64,000 bases of DNA from positions 3,071,977-3,135,976 of the forward strand of contig NC_018068.1 in assembly GCF_000255115.2 (NCBI RefSeq), read 5' to 3'. Both the position numbers and the translations under genes were made by a program. Below, one piece after another: positions 34,238 to 45,382 of the stretch. This stretch comes from Desulfosporosinus acidiphilus SJ4 (GTDB lineage: Bacteria > Bacillota > Desulfitobacteriia > Desulfitobacteriales > Desulfitobacteriaceae). Below the pieces are notes generated by a model that saw only the letters and a list, made by a program, of their open reading frames with translations, was not told the origin of the DNA and did no database searches. How positions within the stretch are numbered: position 1 is the first letter of the stretch; the number at the start of each line of letters is the position of its first letter.

Positions 34238-34996
34238 TTAAAGGTAAAAATTATCATATTTGTTTGGGGAAGTTTTGGGGACTTGCTTTTTTGATCTTGA
34301 AACCTTCTTCTCTTGGCGAGATTGAAAATAGGCATCTTCAGCTTCAATTTCGGCTTTTGTCCTAAGTCCTTTCTTCTCCCATTCTCGAAGTATAGAGTCC
34401 AAATACCGAAAATTTCGAATTCCCGCACTAACTCCTCGTCTCAACGCTTCAATAATGAGTTCTTCGGAAAAATGAGTTGCCAACCACCGATCCAAGTTTT
34501 CGCACTCGATACCTGTTAAGGGTCTGCCAAGTTCTTGTTCAAAAACTCGTACTAAATTCTCCAGAGACTTCTTGGCTGGATTTGTAAAGGCCATCGATTG
34601 AGCTTGACTTAATGTACGTTCTTCTTCTAATTGCTGAGAGCGTTCTATGGCCCACATTTCCGCAAGTTCATCTATTAAACCAACAAAGCGATAACAATTT
34701 GACCACTTTTCCTCAGTGGGATTCCAATACCTCTCAATTGCCAGTAAATTTCGTTCAACCAAATGACCTACACTTTCTTCTATTTCAGATAAGGTCGCAG
34801 TCATACGCGCAGCTAAAGAAGTCAGAGTCGGGTAGGGATTTGTCTCTGCTTCACAGAGAATCTGAATTAATACCATGACTTCCCTATCTGTTATATCGAG
34901 CATTTTATAGTGGGTTAAAAGATACTTTGGAACGGACACAACCCCGGAAAAGAAAAGAGCTTGTGTAAAGCTCCCATAAACACTTACCTTATTCAT
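34238..34996 (-). CDS. DnaD-domain replication-initiation protein
   Basis: A 252-aa protein. The N-terminal winged helix (about 20-100, ITDREVMVLIQILCEAE...LTSLAARM) is the DnaD/DnaB' DNA-remodelling fold. A C-terminal DnaD domain (about 140-210) ends with the YLDSILREWEKKGLRT motif (like the YxxxIL...W box). A basic tail completes it. It recruits the DnaI-helicase complex to the origin. It is first in a two-gene operon with the dnaI-like gene and divergent from the HD hydrolase. Confidence 0.88.
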   Translation of the reverse strand: MNKVSVYGSFTQALFFSGVVSVPKYLLTHYKMLDITDREVMVLIQILCEAETNPYPTLTSLAARMTATLSEIEESVGHLVERNLLAIERYWNPTEEKWSNCYRFVGLIDELAEMWAIERSQQLEEERTLSQAQSMAFTNPAKKSLENLVRVFEQELGRPLTGIECENLDRWLATHFSEELIIEALRRGVSAGIRNFRYLDSILREWEKKGLRTKAEIEAEDAYFQSRQEKKVSRSKKQVPKTSPNKYDNFYL

Positions 34997-35209
34997 TTCA
35001 ATATCACTCCCTGTATATCTATCAAAATATTCCTAGAATATTCATGCTTTTAAACTATTTTCCTTCTTAAAAACCAAAGACCTGACCCTTTATATATCGA
35101 ATAAACGATATCTAAGTGTCATTAGCACCTAATATATTACCAATATTTAGGAGGATATTTCTCTTCCTTTGGCGTATATAGTTCTCAAAAGAAACAAGGA
35201 GGCTAATTT

Positions 35210-35800
35210 ATGGAGTTCCGTCAAGAACTTATTCAAATTGTGGATAAATCTGGTGCTCATCCCGCCTGGGGAACAAAGCATTGCTTTAGGGTCTATCATT
35301 TGGCAAAAGAACTTTCCTCGCATTTGATTCTCGATGACGAGGTATTATTTGCTTCTGCGCTGCTGCATGACACGGGAAAATACCCCGTTTATGCTATTAA
35401 AAATGTTGATCATGCTTTGCGGTCAAAAGGAGTCTCTGTAAACCTTTTACAACAAATGAACTTCCCACAAGATAAAATACCCTTGGTTTTAGATGCCGTT
35501 GAAAATCACATGTATTATTCGGAACCTGGCCGCAGTGATGAAGCGGTTTATATACGTGAATCAGACATCTTAGATAATTTGGGGAATATCGGCTTAATGA
35601 GATTATTCAGTCTTGTAGGCCATGATGAATTAATCCAAACTCCAGAGCAGGCAATCGAAAGGGCCCGACTATTTGCAGATGCTTTGCCGGATAAAGTCTC
35701 CACAAAATCAGGAAAACGGATAGCTATTAAACGACGTGAAGAAACACTGCGGTTTCTTGCAGGAATAAAACGCCAAACCGCCGAGTTTGAAATGGTTTAA
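35210..35800 (+). CDS. HD-domain phosphohydrolase
   Basis: A 196-aa HD-superfamily metal phosphohydrolase. Ordered metal residues: [12 protein letters not shown] (His), LLHDTGKYP (His-Asp pair), and DILDNLG (Asp) near residue 125. Related YedJ/YqeK-type proteins hydrolyse nucleotides; the substrate is not known. AAGGAGG precedes ATG 35210. Its end overlaps the convergent beta-CASP gene by 4 nt. Confidence 0.85.
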   Translation: MEFRQELIQIVDKSGAHPAWGTKHCFRVYHLAKELSSHLILDDEVLFASALLHDTGKYPVYAIKNVDHALRSKGVSVNLLQQMNFPQDKIPLVLDAVENHMYYSEPGRSDEAVYIRESDILDNLGNIGLMRLFSLVGHDELIQTPEQAIERARLFADALPDKVSTKSGKRIAIKRREETLRFLAGIKRQTAEFEMV

Positions 35801-37533
35801 CGACGATTTGCCTGATCATGTTCTTCAAGCCAATGTGTCAAACCGTCAAGTAAGTACACAACTCGATCGAAATTGCGGGAACGATTGCCTTCATCAATAA
35901 TCTTTTTAAGATGATGTCGAAGTCGAAGGTAAGCCTTGTTAACCTGAGCTCGAGAATGATGCGGTTCCTTACGGCTTGTCCGTTTGGTCGGCAAAGGTGC
36001 AGACTGTAAACAAGATTTCTTCAGAGGGCTCTCAGAAGGAACGGATGGTGATGGTATTGTCTCCCCGGAGATAACCGAAGAATCCTCCGTTAACCATGAT
36101 TTTTCGGGAATATGTCGGATAAATTCATGAGAAGTATACTCAAATACTTCACCTAACTGAGGAATGAGAGGTGTCTTCCCAAATGTTTCTTGAATTTTAG
36201 CAGAAAAAGCTGCTTGTGCTTCTAATTCTCCATGAATAAGAATAATTTGCTCTGCCTTTTTCCCTAAAAGAGAAAGCCAGTGAAGAAGTTCGGCCTGATC
36301 GGCATGAGCCGACAAACCATCCATATGACGTATTCGAGCTTTTACGGCTATTTCCTCTCCGTGAATAGTAACCTTTTCTGCTCCTTCGGAAAGTAATCTG
36401 CCAAGAGTTCCTTGAGCCTGAAAGCCAACAAACAATACCGTAGCATTATTGCGCCATAAATTATGTTTTAAATGGTGTTTGATCCTGCCGGCATCTGCCA
36501 TTCCGCTAGCAGCAATAATAATAGCCCCGCCTTCAATTTCGTTAAGAGCCATAGAATCTTCTGCTGTCTGACTGAAATGCACATTCGCCATAGTAAGCGG
36601 ACTACTTCCATGTTTTATTAACTCACGCGTTTCTAAGTCAAAGTGTTCTGTATTTTCTTGAAATATCTTGGTTGCCGCAATTGCTAAGGGACTATCTATA
36701 TACACAGGTAGAACCGGTATTCTATGTTCATCCTGCAGTTTCCGCAAATAAAAGAGAAGATCTTGCGTACGTTCAATAGCGAAAGCAGGGATAACTAAAT
36801 TCCCCCCCGCCTCATAAGTAGAACGAATCGTCTCGGCGAGCTGCTCCTCACGATCTGTCTTTTTCCCGCCGTCATCATGAAGACGATCCCCATAGGTTGT
36901 TTCCATAATAACCATTTCTGCATCACTTAAAATGCTGGGTTCCTCGAGATAGGGTTGGTTTACATTCCCAATATCGCCGGAAAAAACAATCGATTTATTG
37001 AAGTCAGGTTCTTTAACGTGAAGCACCACATGAGCCGAACCTAAAATATGACCGGCATCATATAATTCAAAGGATACTGTAGGGACTAGTTCGACATTTT
37101 CGTGATACGATACTGCCCGAAAATTCGGAAGACTATCCAAGGCATCTTGAACGGTGTATATCGGTACTAAAGGTTTTAATCCTGCTCTCAAGCGTTTTCT
37201 ATTTTTTCGTTCAATTTCCATCTCTTGAATGTGACCACTGTCCGGCAACATTATCGAGCACAGCTTAATGGTTTCAGGAGTAGCCCAAATGTTCCCTTTA
37301 AACCCTGCTTTCACTAATTTTGGCAGCATACCTGAGTGATCCGTATGTGCGTGGGTCAAAATAACAGCGTCCAGGCTTGCAGGATCAAAAGGAAAGTCTC
37401 CATAATTTAATTCTTTAAGAGCCTTAGAGCCTTGAAACATTCCACAGTCAATTAAAATTCGTGATTTGTCGGATTCCACGAGATATGATGATCCAGTTAC
37501 TACTTGAGCTGCACCAAAAAAACTAATCTTCAT
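35797..37533 (-). CDS. Metallo-beta-lactamase-fold beta-CASP RNA nuclease
   Basis: A 578-aa hydrolase. The MBL motif [12 protein letters not shown] (near residue 60) binds two zincs. [16 protein letters not shown] and METTYGDR give the remaining MBL and beta-CASP motifs, with [20 protein letters not shown] and [16 protein letters not shown] completing them. This is the prokaryotic CPSF-like group (RNase J relatives) that cuts or trims RNA. A C-terminal extension of about 95 residues is basic and absent from many family members; it may bind nucleic acid. ATG 37533 has GGAGG 7 nt upstream. The longer frame begins seven codons earlier without one. Confidence 0.87.
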   Translation of the reverse strand: MKISFFGAAQVVTGSSYLVESDKSRILIDCGMFQGSKALKELNYGDFPFDPASLDAVILTHAHTDHSGMLPKLVKAGFKGNIWATPETIKLCSIMLPDSGHIQEMEIERKNRKRLRAGLKPLVPIYTVQDALDSLPNFRAVSYHENVELVPTVSFELYDAGHILGSAHVVLHVKEPDFNKSIVFSGDIGNVNQPYLEEPSILSDAEMVIMETTYGDRLHDDGGKKTDREEQLAETIRSTYEAGGNLVIPAFAIERTQDLLFYLRKLQDEHRIPVLPVYIDSPLAIAATKIFQENTEHFDLETRELIKHGSSPLTMANVHFSQTAEDSMALNEIEGGAIIIAASGMADAGRIKHHLKHNLWRNNATVLFVGFQAQGTLGRLLSEGAEKVTIHGEEIAVKARIRHMDGLSAHADQAELLHWLSLLGKKAEQIILIHGELEAQAAFSAKIQETFGKTPLIPQLGEVFEYTSHEFIRHIPEKSWLTEDSSVISGETIPSPSVPSESPLKKSCLQSAPLPTKRTSRKEPHHSRAQVNKAYLRLRHHLKKIIDEGNRSRNFDRVVYLLDGLTHWLEEHDQANRR

Positions 37534-37647
37534 GACTAATCCTCCATTTTCCAAGGTCTGAAGCTAAAAGATCCAAAAATAATTTAATTTAATCTTACCT
37601 GCAAAAGATCTAATACGCAATACATTGAGTATTGACTTTAAGGAAAT

Positions 37648-38283
37648 TTAATCGAGTTGAATTAATTTAAGTTTTACAGCCTTTAAGGCAGCTTGTGTGC
37701 GATCTTCTACTTCTAACTTTCTATAGATACTTGATAAATGATTTTTTACTGTTTTTTCACTAATAAATAAAGCGGTTCCTATTTCACGATTCGACGCCCC
37801 ACGAACTACATAGTGAAGAATTTCTAATTCTCGCTCACTAAGCCCACAAGTGTTCCTTACTAAAGGCTGGGTTAATTGACCCATCAATTTACCCGTAACC
37901 GTTGGAGACAAAATTGGTTCACCATTGAATACTTTATAAATAGACTGAATCAATGTCTTTGAGTCTACGTCTTTAAGCAAATAGCCTGCCACACCTATCT
38001 GCAGAACTTCAAGAATCTTATCATCAGAGTCGTCAACTGTAAGAACCAAAATACCGATATTTGGCTTTTCTCGGCGAATAACCCGCCCAGCCTCTAAGCC
38101 ATTAACTCCCGGCATATTTAGATCCATTAACAAAATATCAAATTCCAAACTTCTTGCAATATTGATGGCACCTTGTCCATCTCCGACTTCGGCAACGACT
38201 TTTATCCCATCTTCAAATTCTAAAATGCGGCGCAAGCCCTCTCTCAACAGTGGGTGATCATCAGCAATGACAATGCGTATCAT
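37648..38283 (-). CDS. DegU/NarL-type response regulator
   Basis: A 211-aa receiver-LuxR protein. Receiver: IADDHPLLREG acid pair, phosphoacceptor Asp in LLMDLNMPGVNG (near 54), Lys in YLLKDVDSKTL. DNA-binding domain: GLSERELEILHYVVRGASNREIGTALFISEKTVKNHLSSIYRKL. All catalytic residues are present. It directly follows the DegS-like kinase with 4-nt overlap, so the pair is cognate. Targets are not visible. Confidence 0.92.
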   Translation of the reverse strand: MIRIVIADDHPLLREGLRRILEFEDGIKVVAEVGDGQGAINIARSLEFDILLMDLNMPGVNGLEAGRVIRREKPNIGILVLTVDDSDDKILEVLQIGVAGYLLKDVDSKTLIQSIYKVFNGEPILSPTVTGKLMGQLTQPLVRNTCGLSERELEILHYVVRGASNREIGTALFISEKTVKNHLSSIYRKLEVEDRTQAALKAVKLKLIQLD

Positions 38284-39422
38284 AGTTTGTCCCCTCTCTC
38301 ACCCCTCGATGGAATTAAAAATTTGATAATTGTTCCTTTTCCAAAACTAGATTGAATAGATAGACGTCCATAAAACATTTCAACACGTTCCCGCATACCT
38401 ATAAGACCGAAGTGTTCTCCGGGTGTTTGCATGGCAGAATCAACTTCAAATCCTATCCCATAATCCTGAATTCGAACAGATGTCCAATCGTCTTGGAAGT
38501 TTAGTAAGATATTTACTTTGGCGGAGTGCGCGTGCTTGGCTACATTTGTTATACCTTCTTGTATTAATCTGAAAAGAGCTGCTTCCATACCTGGAAGAAG
38601 CCTTTTTTCATGTCCAGCTACCTTAAATTCACAGGTTATTCCATAGGTGTTACTAAAATTATCCAGGTATTTGGAAATTGCAGCACTTAATCCCTGATCA
38701 TTCAAGGCCAAAGGGCGCAGATCAAAAATAATCCTTCGGATATCTTGAAGATTGGCACGAACTAAATTCTTGAGATCAATTAGTTCCGCTTTTACATGAC
38801 TAGGATTATATTCCATTAACTTTTCAGCAATCTCTAAACGCAGAACAATATTTGCTAGAGTTTGAGCCGGGCCATCATGTATTTCCCTGGCAACTCGCCG
38901 TCTCTCTTCCTCCTGAGCTTTTATAATACGCAATCCTAACTCTTGTCGTTGTTCGTGGCTATGGGAATTAAGCGCTCCCTCAATCTCACCTTGTAAAAGA
39001 CTAATGGCCATACTTACCTGAGTCATCAAATTTTGGGCCCGATCAATGGTTTCCTGCATCTGATTCAAGGATCGTTCCAACTCATTCCTTCGCTTACGCA
39101 ATTCAGCTTCTCTAGACTGCAGGAGCTGCAAACTCACCTGAGCATCCTTGGCCTCTGCATAGGCCTCAATCATCTCTTTTTGGGTGTATTGTTGATAGGA
39201 ACTATTGACTGCCATTAACCGCATTCGTTTTTGGCGATCAACTTTCTCCTGGGCATCAACTAGACAGATAGTATCTGAAATATCAGACTTTAGCTGAGAG
39301 AGTTCATTTGTCAAGCGAAGGGTTTCATTGCGTGTAGTTTCAGCTATAAAAAAAATTTCTTCTTTTCCCGACTCGATAGCTTCTAAAGTATTTTTTATAA
39401 TATCTCCCAACTTATCAGACAA
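38280..39422 (-). CDS. DegS-like cytoplasmic sensor histidine kinase
   Basis: A 380-aa kinase without membrane segments. The N-terminal two-thirds is a long coiled coil (about residues 15-155, LSQLKSDISDTICLVDAQEK...RKRRNELERSLNQMQETIDRAQNLM). HisKA_3 follows with phosphoacceptor His in RRVAREIHDGPAQTLANIV, and an HATPase domain with DYGIGFEVD and FGLIGMRERVEMFYG. This layout is that of Bacillus DegS, which senses cytoplasmic or flagellar load. The gene is translationally coupled to the downstream regulator. Confidence 0.92.
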   Translation of the reverse strand: MSDKLGDIIKNTLEAIESGKEEIFFIAETTRNETLRLTNELSQLKSDISDTICLVDAQEKVDRQKRMRLMAVNSSYQQYTQKEMIEAYAEAKDAQVSLQLLQSREAELRKRRNELERSLNQMQETIDRAQNLMTQVSMAISLLQGEIEGALNSHSHEQRQELGLRIIKAQEEERRRVAREIHDGPAQTLANIVLRLEIAEKLMEYNPSHVKAELIDLKNLVRANLQDIRRIIFDLRPLALNDQGLSAAISKYLDNFSNTYGITCEFKVAGHEKRLLPGMEAALFRLIQEGITNVAKHAHSAKVNILLNFQDDWTSVRIQDYGIGFEVDSAMQTPGEHFGLIGMRERVEMFYGRLSIQSSFGKGTIIKFLIPSRGERGDKL

Positions 39423-39555
39423 AAACGATACCTCTTTTCCATTGTATCTTGCACTACGAAATTATGTTTTAAAGGTTTTCTCGAGAATTAGCTTAAAGTT
39501 TAATATTCGACAAAGAAATAGTATTTCCTACTACCTGGGGTATAAAAAAAACCTG

Positions 39556-40581
39556 TTAATTTAATGGTTGTTTCTGTTTTTGACGTGAAATCTGTCGTAT
39601 TCCTCGTTCCAATCTGCGGGGAAACATTAAATCGTCTGAATTGCAAATTAATACCTTCCAGCCTTGTCGATTTAGTAGTTTTATATCGCAAGATTTCTCT
39701 GTTTCATGTAAACAAATCAGTAAATCCTCGACTTGAGCAAAAACTGACTGATTCATTACTTTTATATTCCATTGAATTGATTTACCCGGAAAGATTGTTT
39801 GTAATACATTCTTCAAACGATTCTCTTGGTTTGGTTCACAACTGGACTCCGCTGAAATCAATGCTTCCTGAAGTTCATTTTTCCTCTGAAAAGTTATATT
39901 ATTATCATCATTATTCAGAATTACTAAATCATGCTGAATTGCTTCATTACTTGACTCTAGACCCTCTAGATTATGTTGCAGCTCTTGGACATTATCCGCT
40001 AGTTCTTTCTCTCTTTCTAAAATCCCAGCCGCTTCAGTGAATCCTTGTTCCGTTTCTTGACGATCCTTATTAACCTCGTTTACTACTGCGAAAACAGGAG
40101 ATGCACTTTCGATACCTTCGATACCTTCCTCGTGTTTCTTCTTAGATAAAGCTTCTTCGCTTTCTATTCTTGGATCTTGATCGTTAAAAGATACAGAACC
40201 GGTAATATTCTCCTCTCTTTCAGAAGTTACACTAGAAATCTCTGCTTCAGATATGTTCTCTTTCGTCGTAGTTTGTATTGCCTGAGCTGTCCCTTCAGAG
40301 AGCATTCGTTTTTTAATATCATCGAAGGACTCAAAGTTATTAATAATCCGCGCATCGGGAAGTCGTTGTTCGATAAGCTGCTTTACTCCATCTTCAAGAT
40401 ATTCGGCGGGAAACAGTGCGATACTTTGTAGTAACGAAGTTAACTTTGCAACAATTTGACATCCTTTATTAAATTCTGTCTCAGCATCCAAACCTTTTAA
40501 AAGGCAAACAGTAAAAATCCTTTCAATAATTTGATCAATCCATTCATTAATTCGCGAATCATTGTGGAAAAGTGTCTCCAT
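39556..40581 (-). CDS. Uncharacterised 341-aa acidic coiled-coil protein
   Basis: I do not recognise it. The N-terminal 100 residues are helical. An acidic, low-complexity middle (about 105-195, Glu/Ser/Gln-rich) follows, then a coiled coil (about 190-240, ELADNVQELQHNLEGLESSNEAIQ). A C-terminal globular domain of about 80 residues (IQWNIKVMNQSVFAQVEDLLICLHETEKSCDIKLLNR to RGIRQISR) appears to be the conserved part. Cys occur near the C-terminus. It ends 133 nt upstream of the degS-like gene on the same strand but with its own start signals, so co-transcription is possible. Confidence 0.6.
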   Translation of the reverse strand: METLFHNDSRINEWIDQIIERIFTVCLLKGLDAETEFNKGCQIVAKLTSLLQSIALFPAEYLEDGVKQLIEQRLPDARIINNFESFDDIKKRMLSEGTAQAIQTTTKENISEAEISSVTSEREENITGSVSFNDQDPRIESEEALSKKKHEEGIEGIESASPVFAVVNEVNKDRQETEQGFTEAAGILEREKELADNVQELQHNLEGLESSNEAIQHDLVILNNDDNNITFQRKNELQEALISAESSCEPNQENRLKNVLQTIFPGKSIQWNIKVMNQSVFAQVEDLLICLHETEKSCDIKLLNRQGWKVLICNSDDLMFPRRLERGIRQISRQKQKQPLN

Positions 40582-40700
40582 AATAGCACACCTCCGGTTT
40601 TACTTTCTGTAGATAGCTATGCTTGCTTATGGTTAGGTATGAATATCTATCAAGAATATCTCAATATCGCTTTAAGGAAACTTAGCTAAATCGGCAATAT

Positions 40701-40728
40701 AAAACTCCTCAGTGTTCTGAGGAGTTTT
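40701..40728 (-). terminator. Terminator of the acs operon
   Basis: AAAACTCCTCAG/CTGAGGAGTTTT with a TGTT loop, about 80 nt after the acsE stop. The T-run is contained in the stem, so the element works best as a bidirectional stop. A partial match to the 29.1/30.9-kb repeat (TTAAGGAAACTTAGCT) lies just beyond, near 40674. Confidence 0.8.
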
Positions 40729-40806
40729 ATCGTTAGGATGGATAAGTACATTTTCCATCCATTGGAGCTATAAATACTTGTAAGATATAGTATGATTTTG
40801 TGACAT

Positions 40807-42632
<1,826 letters not shown>

Positions 42633-42647
42633 GAACTTCTCTCCTTT

Positions 42648-43409
42648 CTAGTTAAAGATTCCGGCACGATTCAAGATGCTTCCAACAGCCTTGACCGAGA
42701 CGGCATCATCGGGTAACTCAAATAATGGCTTTCCTGCCAAGTCATATTCCACAACCATCGGGTCGAGGGGAATATCCCCTATTAAGGTGAGGCCTGTCTG
42801 CACAATTTCTTCTTTCAGCAATTCCACGCTGTCCTCATTTGTTTTAGTAACAATTAAAAACAATTTTCCCACTGCTGATTTCAATCCTTGAATAAGATCA
42901 TAAACCCGCCGGGCCGAACGTACACCACGTGCAGATGAATCACTGATCACAAACATGACGTCAATATGAGGAATTGTTCGCCGGCTAATGTGTTCGAGAC
43001 CCGCTTCGGAATCAACAACCACATAATCATAGCCTTCTCCGATATCCTCTAAATGCTTGCGCAGGATATCATTAGGATAGCAATAGCATCCTGCTCCCTG
43101 TGGCCCGCCCATGACGAGAAGATCAATATCCTTAGTCTCCACAAGAGCCTGCTGAAGTTTATACTCAATAAAGATATTTTTGGGCATTCCTGTGGGAATT
43201 GCTTTAGGATCTTTGCTTTGTTCAAGTACCTCTGAAATTGTCCCAGTCACTTCTAAACCTAAAGCCTCATCCAAATTTGCATTAGGGTCGGCGTCAACGG
43301 CCAGAATAGAAATTCCCTTTTTTTGTTGAACCATTTGCCTTAACAATAATGAAGTGAATGTGGTCTTCCCTACCCCGCCTTTTCCTGCAACTGCTATATA
43401 CTTTGCCAT
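42648..43409 (-). CDS. CooC/AcsF-type nickel-insertion ATPase
   Basis: A 253-aa MinD-like P-loop ATPase. Deviant Walker A AGKGGVGKTTFTSLLL at residue 8, a VDADPNANLDEALG box, and a CxC pair in GAGCYCYPNDIL that binds metal at the dimer interface. It inserts nickel into CODH or acetyl-CoA synthase; its place between RACo and acsD corresponds to acsF of Moorella. A second paralogue begins the operon. Confidence 0.92.
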   Translation of the reverse strand: MAKYIAVAGKGGVGKTTFTSLLLRQMVQQKKGISILAVDADPNANLDEALGLEVTGTISEVLEQSKDPKAIPTGMPKNIFIEYKLQQALVETKDIDLLVMGGPQGAGCYCYPNDILRKHLEDIGEGYDYVVVDSEAGLEHISRRTIPHIDVMFVISDSSARGVRSARRVYDLIQGLKSAVGKLFLIVTKTNEDSVELLKEEIVQTGLTLIGDIPLDPMVVEYDLAGKPLFELPDDAVSVKAVGSILNRAGIFN

Positions 43410-43432
43410 TTAGAAAACCTCCATTAATCACA

Positions 43433-45352
43433 TTAATGACAAGATGGAAATAGGGATAAATCTGTATGAGGCAAGAACAACGCCGATACATACTCGTCCA
43501 TGAATGTTGCCCCAACCGACAGTTCTACATAAGTCATTTTTCGCCCCAACTCTTCCGCTTCGCGCCAAGCCCTTTGGGATAACAAGGCTAGACGAGCTCC
43601 TTTCACTGAAGAATTTCCGATAAACTCAAAACGTTCCGGTTCAAGGTCCGGCAATAATCCTATGCGGACAGAATCATGGACATTGAGATAATTACCAAAA
43701 CCACCGGCGATCACAATACGGCTGATCATTTCCAGATCTACGGCAACCATATTAAGCAGCGATCGGATCCCAGCGTAAATAGCTCCTTTGGCACGAATGA
43801 TGTTTTTTACATCATTTTCAGTAATGACCACATCTTTTTGTCCGCCTGCTTGGTGAGCCCAAGCCAGGACAAATTCTTTGTCATCGGCAGTTTCCCGCAA
43901 TCGTTCAGAGCCAGAAGGATGACCTAATTGAAAATTGCCGGCCCGGTCAATAATACCGGCACTGAGCATTTTGGCCAGACAATCGACAAGTCCTGATCCA
44001 CAGATACCCACAGGCAAACCTTTTCCAATCACCTTAAGTGAAACATCCAAGGTATCAGAATCAATCACAACACGTTCAATAGCTCCTGGCATAGCTCTCA
44101 TACCAAAGGTTATTCCGCCGCCTTCAAAGCTCGGGCCTGCAGAACAGGCACAGGATACAAGCCAATCTTGGTTTCCGAGCACAATTTCCCCGTTTGTTCC
44201 GATATCAATAAATAAGGTAATATCTTCCCCATTGGCTAAATCGGTGACTAATGTTCCCGCAACGATATCTCCGCCCACGTAGCTTGCCACAGAAGGATAG
44301 CAATGAACTAGGGCCTCCGGCAGCATGTGCAGGCCAAGGTCCCGCGCCGTAACTGAAGGAACTGTTGACATAGTGGGAATATAAGGTTCCAGTCGAATAT
44401 ATTTCGGATCAACTCCTAAAAACAACTGGGTCATTGTTGTATTCCCTGCCACAACAGCACTTGAAATATCAGTTTGGGGTATTGATTGCCGGCTCAGCAG
44501 TTTGTCCACAAGGTCATTAATGGTTTCTACAACAGCTTGACGAATTAACTGTAAGTTTTCTTCGCTTTCTACCGCATAGACAATCCGGGAAATAACGTCA
44601 TCTCCATATCGCGCTTGCTTATTATAAGAGCCCTGCTGGTCGACAATCTTTCCATTGGAAAGATCTATCAGATAGACCACCACTGTCGTTGTACCAATGT
44701 CAATAGCCAAACCGAAAAGCGGATTATTATTGCCTGCTTCAACATGGGTCACTGTGAAGCCGGATTCGAGATCCGTTAACGTCACCGAAATGTCCCAGTT
44801 GGCTTTACGCAGCGTCTCAGGTAAATTCTGAAGAATTGACAGTGGAATGTGGATTGGTCTATCACCGGCTTTCAGAACACGTCGCAGTTCCATAGTAAGC
44901 CGTGCCCAATCACTGGTATTTTCCGTCAAGGTCGGAGATGACAACACTATTCTTTGCTTCGTTGCTAAGGGATGATGCCCAAATGTTTCAAGCAAATCAT
45001 GTTCGCTTTCCTGTAAAAGTCCTTTTTGAGTATCTCCCAATAAAACTTGGTGTTCTTGCAGCCGGGACTCGGGAGGCACCTCAATAATCATGTCTCCTTG
45101 AATAATTGTTTTGCAGGCCAGCCGAACACCTTTGGAGAGTTGATCGGGGGTCAGGTTTCCAGTCCCTGTTACTTGAGGCTCCCCGCTTTGAACGACGACT
45201 TTACAGGCACCGCACGTTCCTTTACCTCCGCACCCAGACTTAATAAATATTTCAGCTTGAGCAGCCGCAGCAAGCAGCGTTGTTCCCTCTTCAACTTGAA
45301 TAATGCGGTTATCCGGCATGAATTTAATTTGAGCTATGGGCATCTTTTTCAC
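43433..45352 (-). CDS. RACo-like reductive activator of the corrinoid protein (2Fe-2S + ASKHA)
   Basis: A 639-aa protein. An N-terminal [2Fe-2S] ferredoxin (CGGKGTCGACKVVV with LACKT, residues 41-83) and linker precede an ASKHA-type ATPase domain (from about 205, LAIDIGTTTVVVYLIDLSNG). Further motifs are GNTTMTQL and IDIGTNGEIVLGN with SAGPSFEGGG. RACo uses ATP to reduce Co(II) to Co(I) in inactivated CFeSP. Moorella has the same gene (orf7/acsV) between acsC and acsF, and the order is conserved here. The start is ATG 45352 with a purine-rich upstream region. Confidence 0.93.
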   Translation of the reverse strand: MKKMPIAQIKFMPDNRIIQVEEGTTLLAAAAQAEIFIKSGCGGKGTCGACKVVVQSGEPQVTGTGNLTPDQLSKGVRLACKTIIQGDMIIEVPPESRLQEHQVLLGDTQKGLLQESEHDLLETFGHHPLATKQRIVLSSPTLTENTSDWARLTMELRRVLKAGDRPIHIPLSILQNLPETLRKANWDISVTLTDLESGFTVTHVEAGNNNPLFGLAIDIGTTTVVVYLIDLSNGKIVDQQGSYNKQARYGDDVISRIVYAVESEENLQLIRQAVVETINDLVDKLLSRQSIPQTDISSAVVAGNTTMTQLFLGVDPKYIRLEPYIPTMSTVPSVTARDLGLHMLPEALVHCYPSVASYVGGDIVAGTLVTDLANGEDITLFIDIGTNGEIVLGNQDWLVSCACSAGPSFEGGGITFGMRAMPGAIERVVIDSDTLDVSLKVIGKGLPVGICGSGLVDCLAKMLSAGIIDRAGNFQLGHPSGSERLRETADDKEFVLAWAHQAGGQKDVVITENDVKNIIRAKGAIYAGIRSLLNMVAVDLEMISRIVIAGGFGNYLNVHDSVRIGLLPDLEPERFEFIGNSSVKGARLALLSQRAWREAEELGRKMTYVELSVGATFMDEYVSALFLPHTDLSLFPSCH

Positions 45353-45382
45353 TTCCTTAAAATCCGAGAAATTCCCAGACCC

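Noticed and set aside
33395-34996. DnaI-like and DnaD-like pair as part of a prophage
   Set aside because: No integrase, structural or lysis genes or attachment sites are seen nearby, so a chromosomal primosome pair is simpler.
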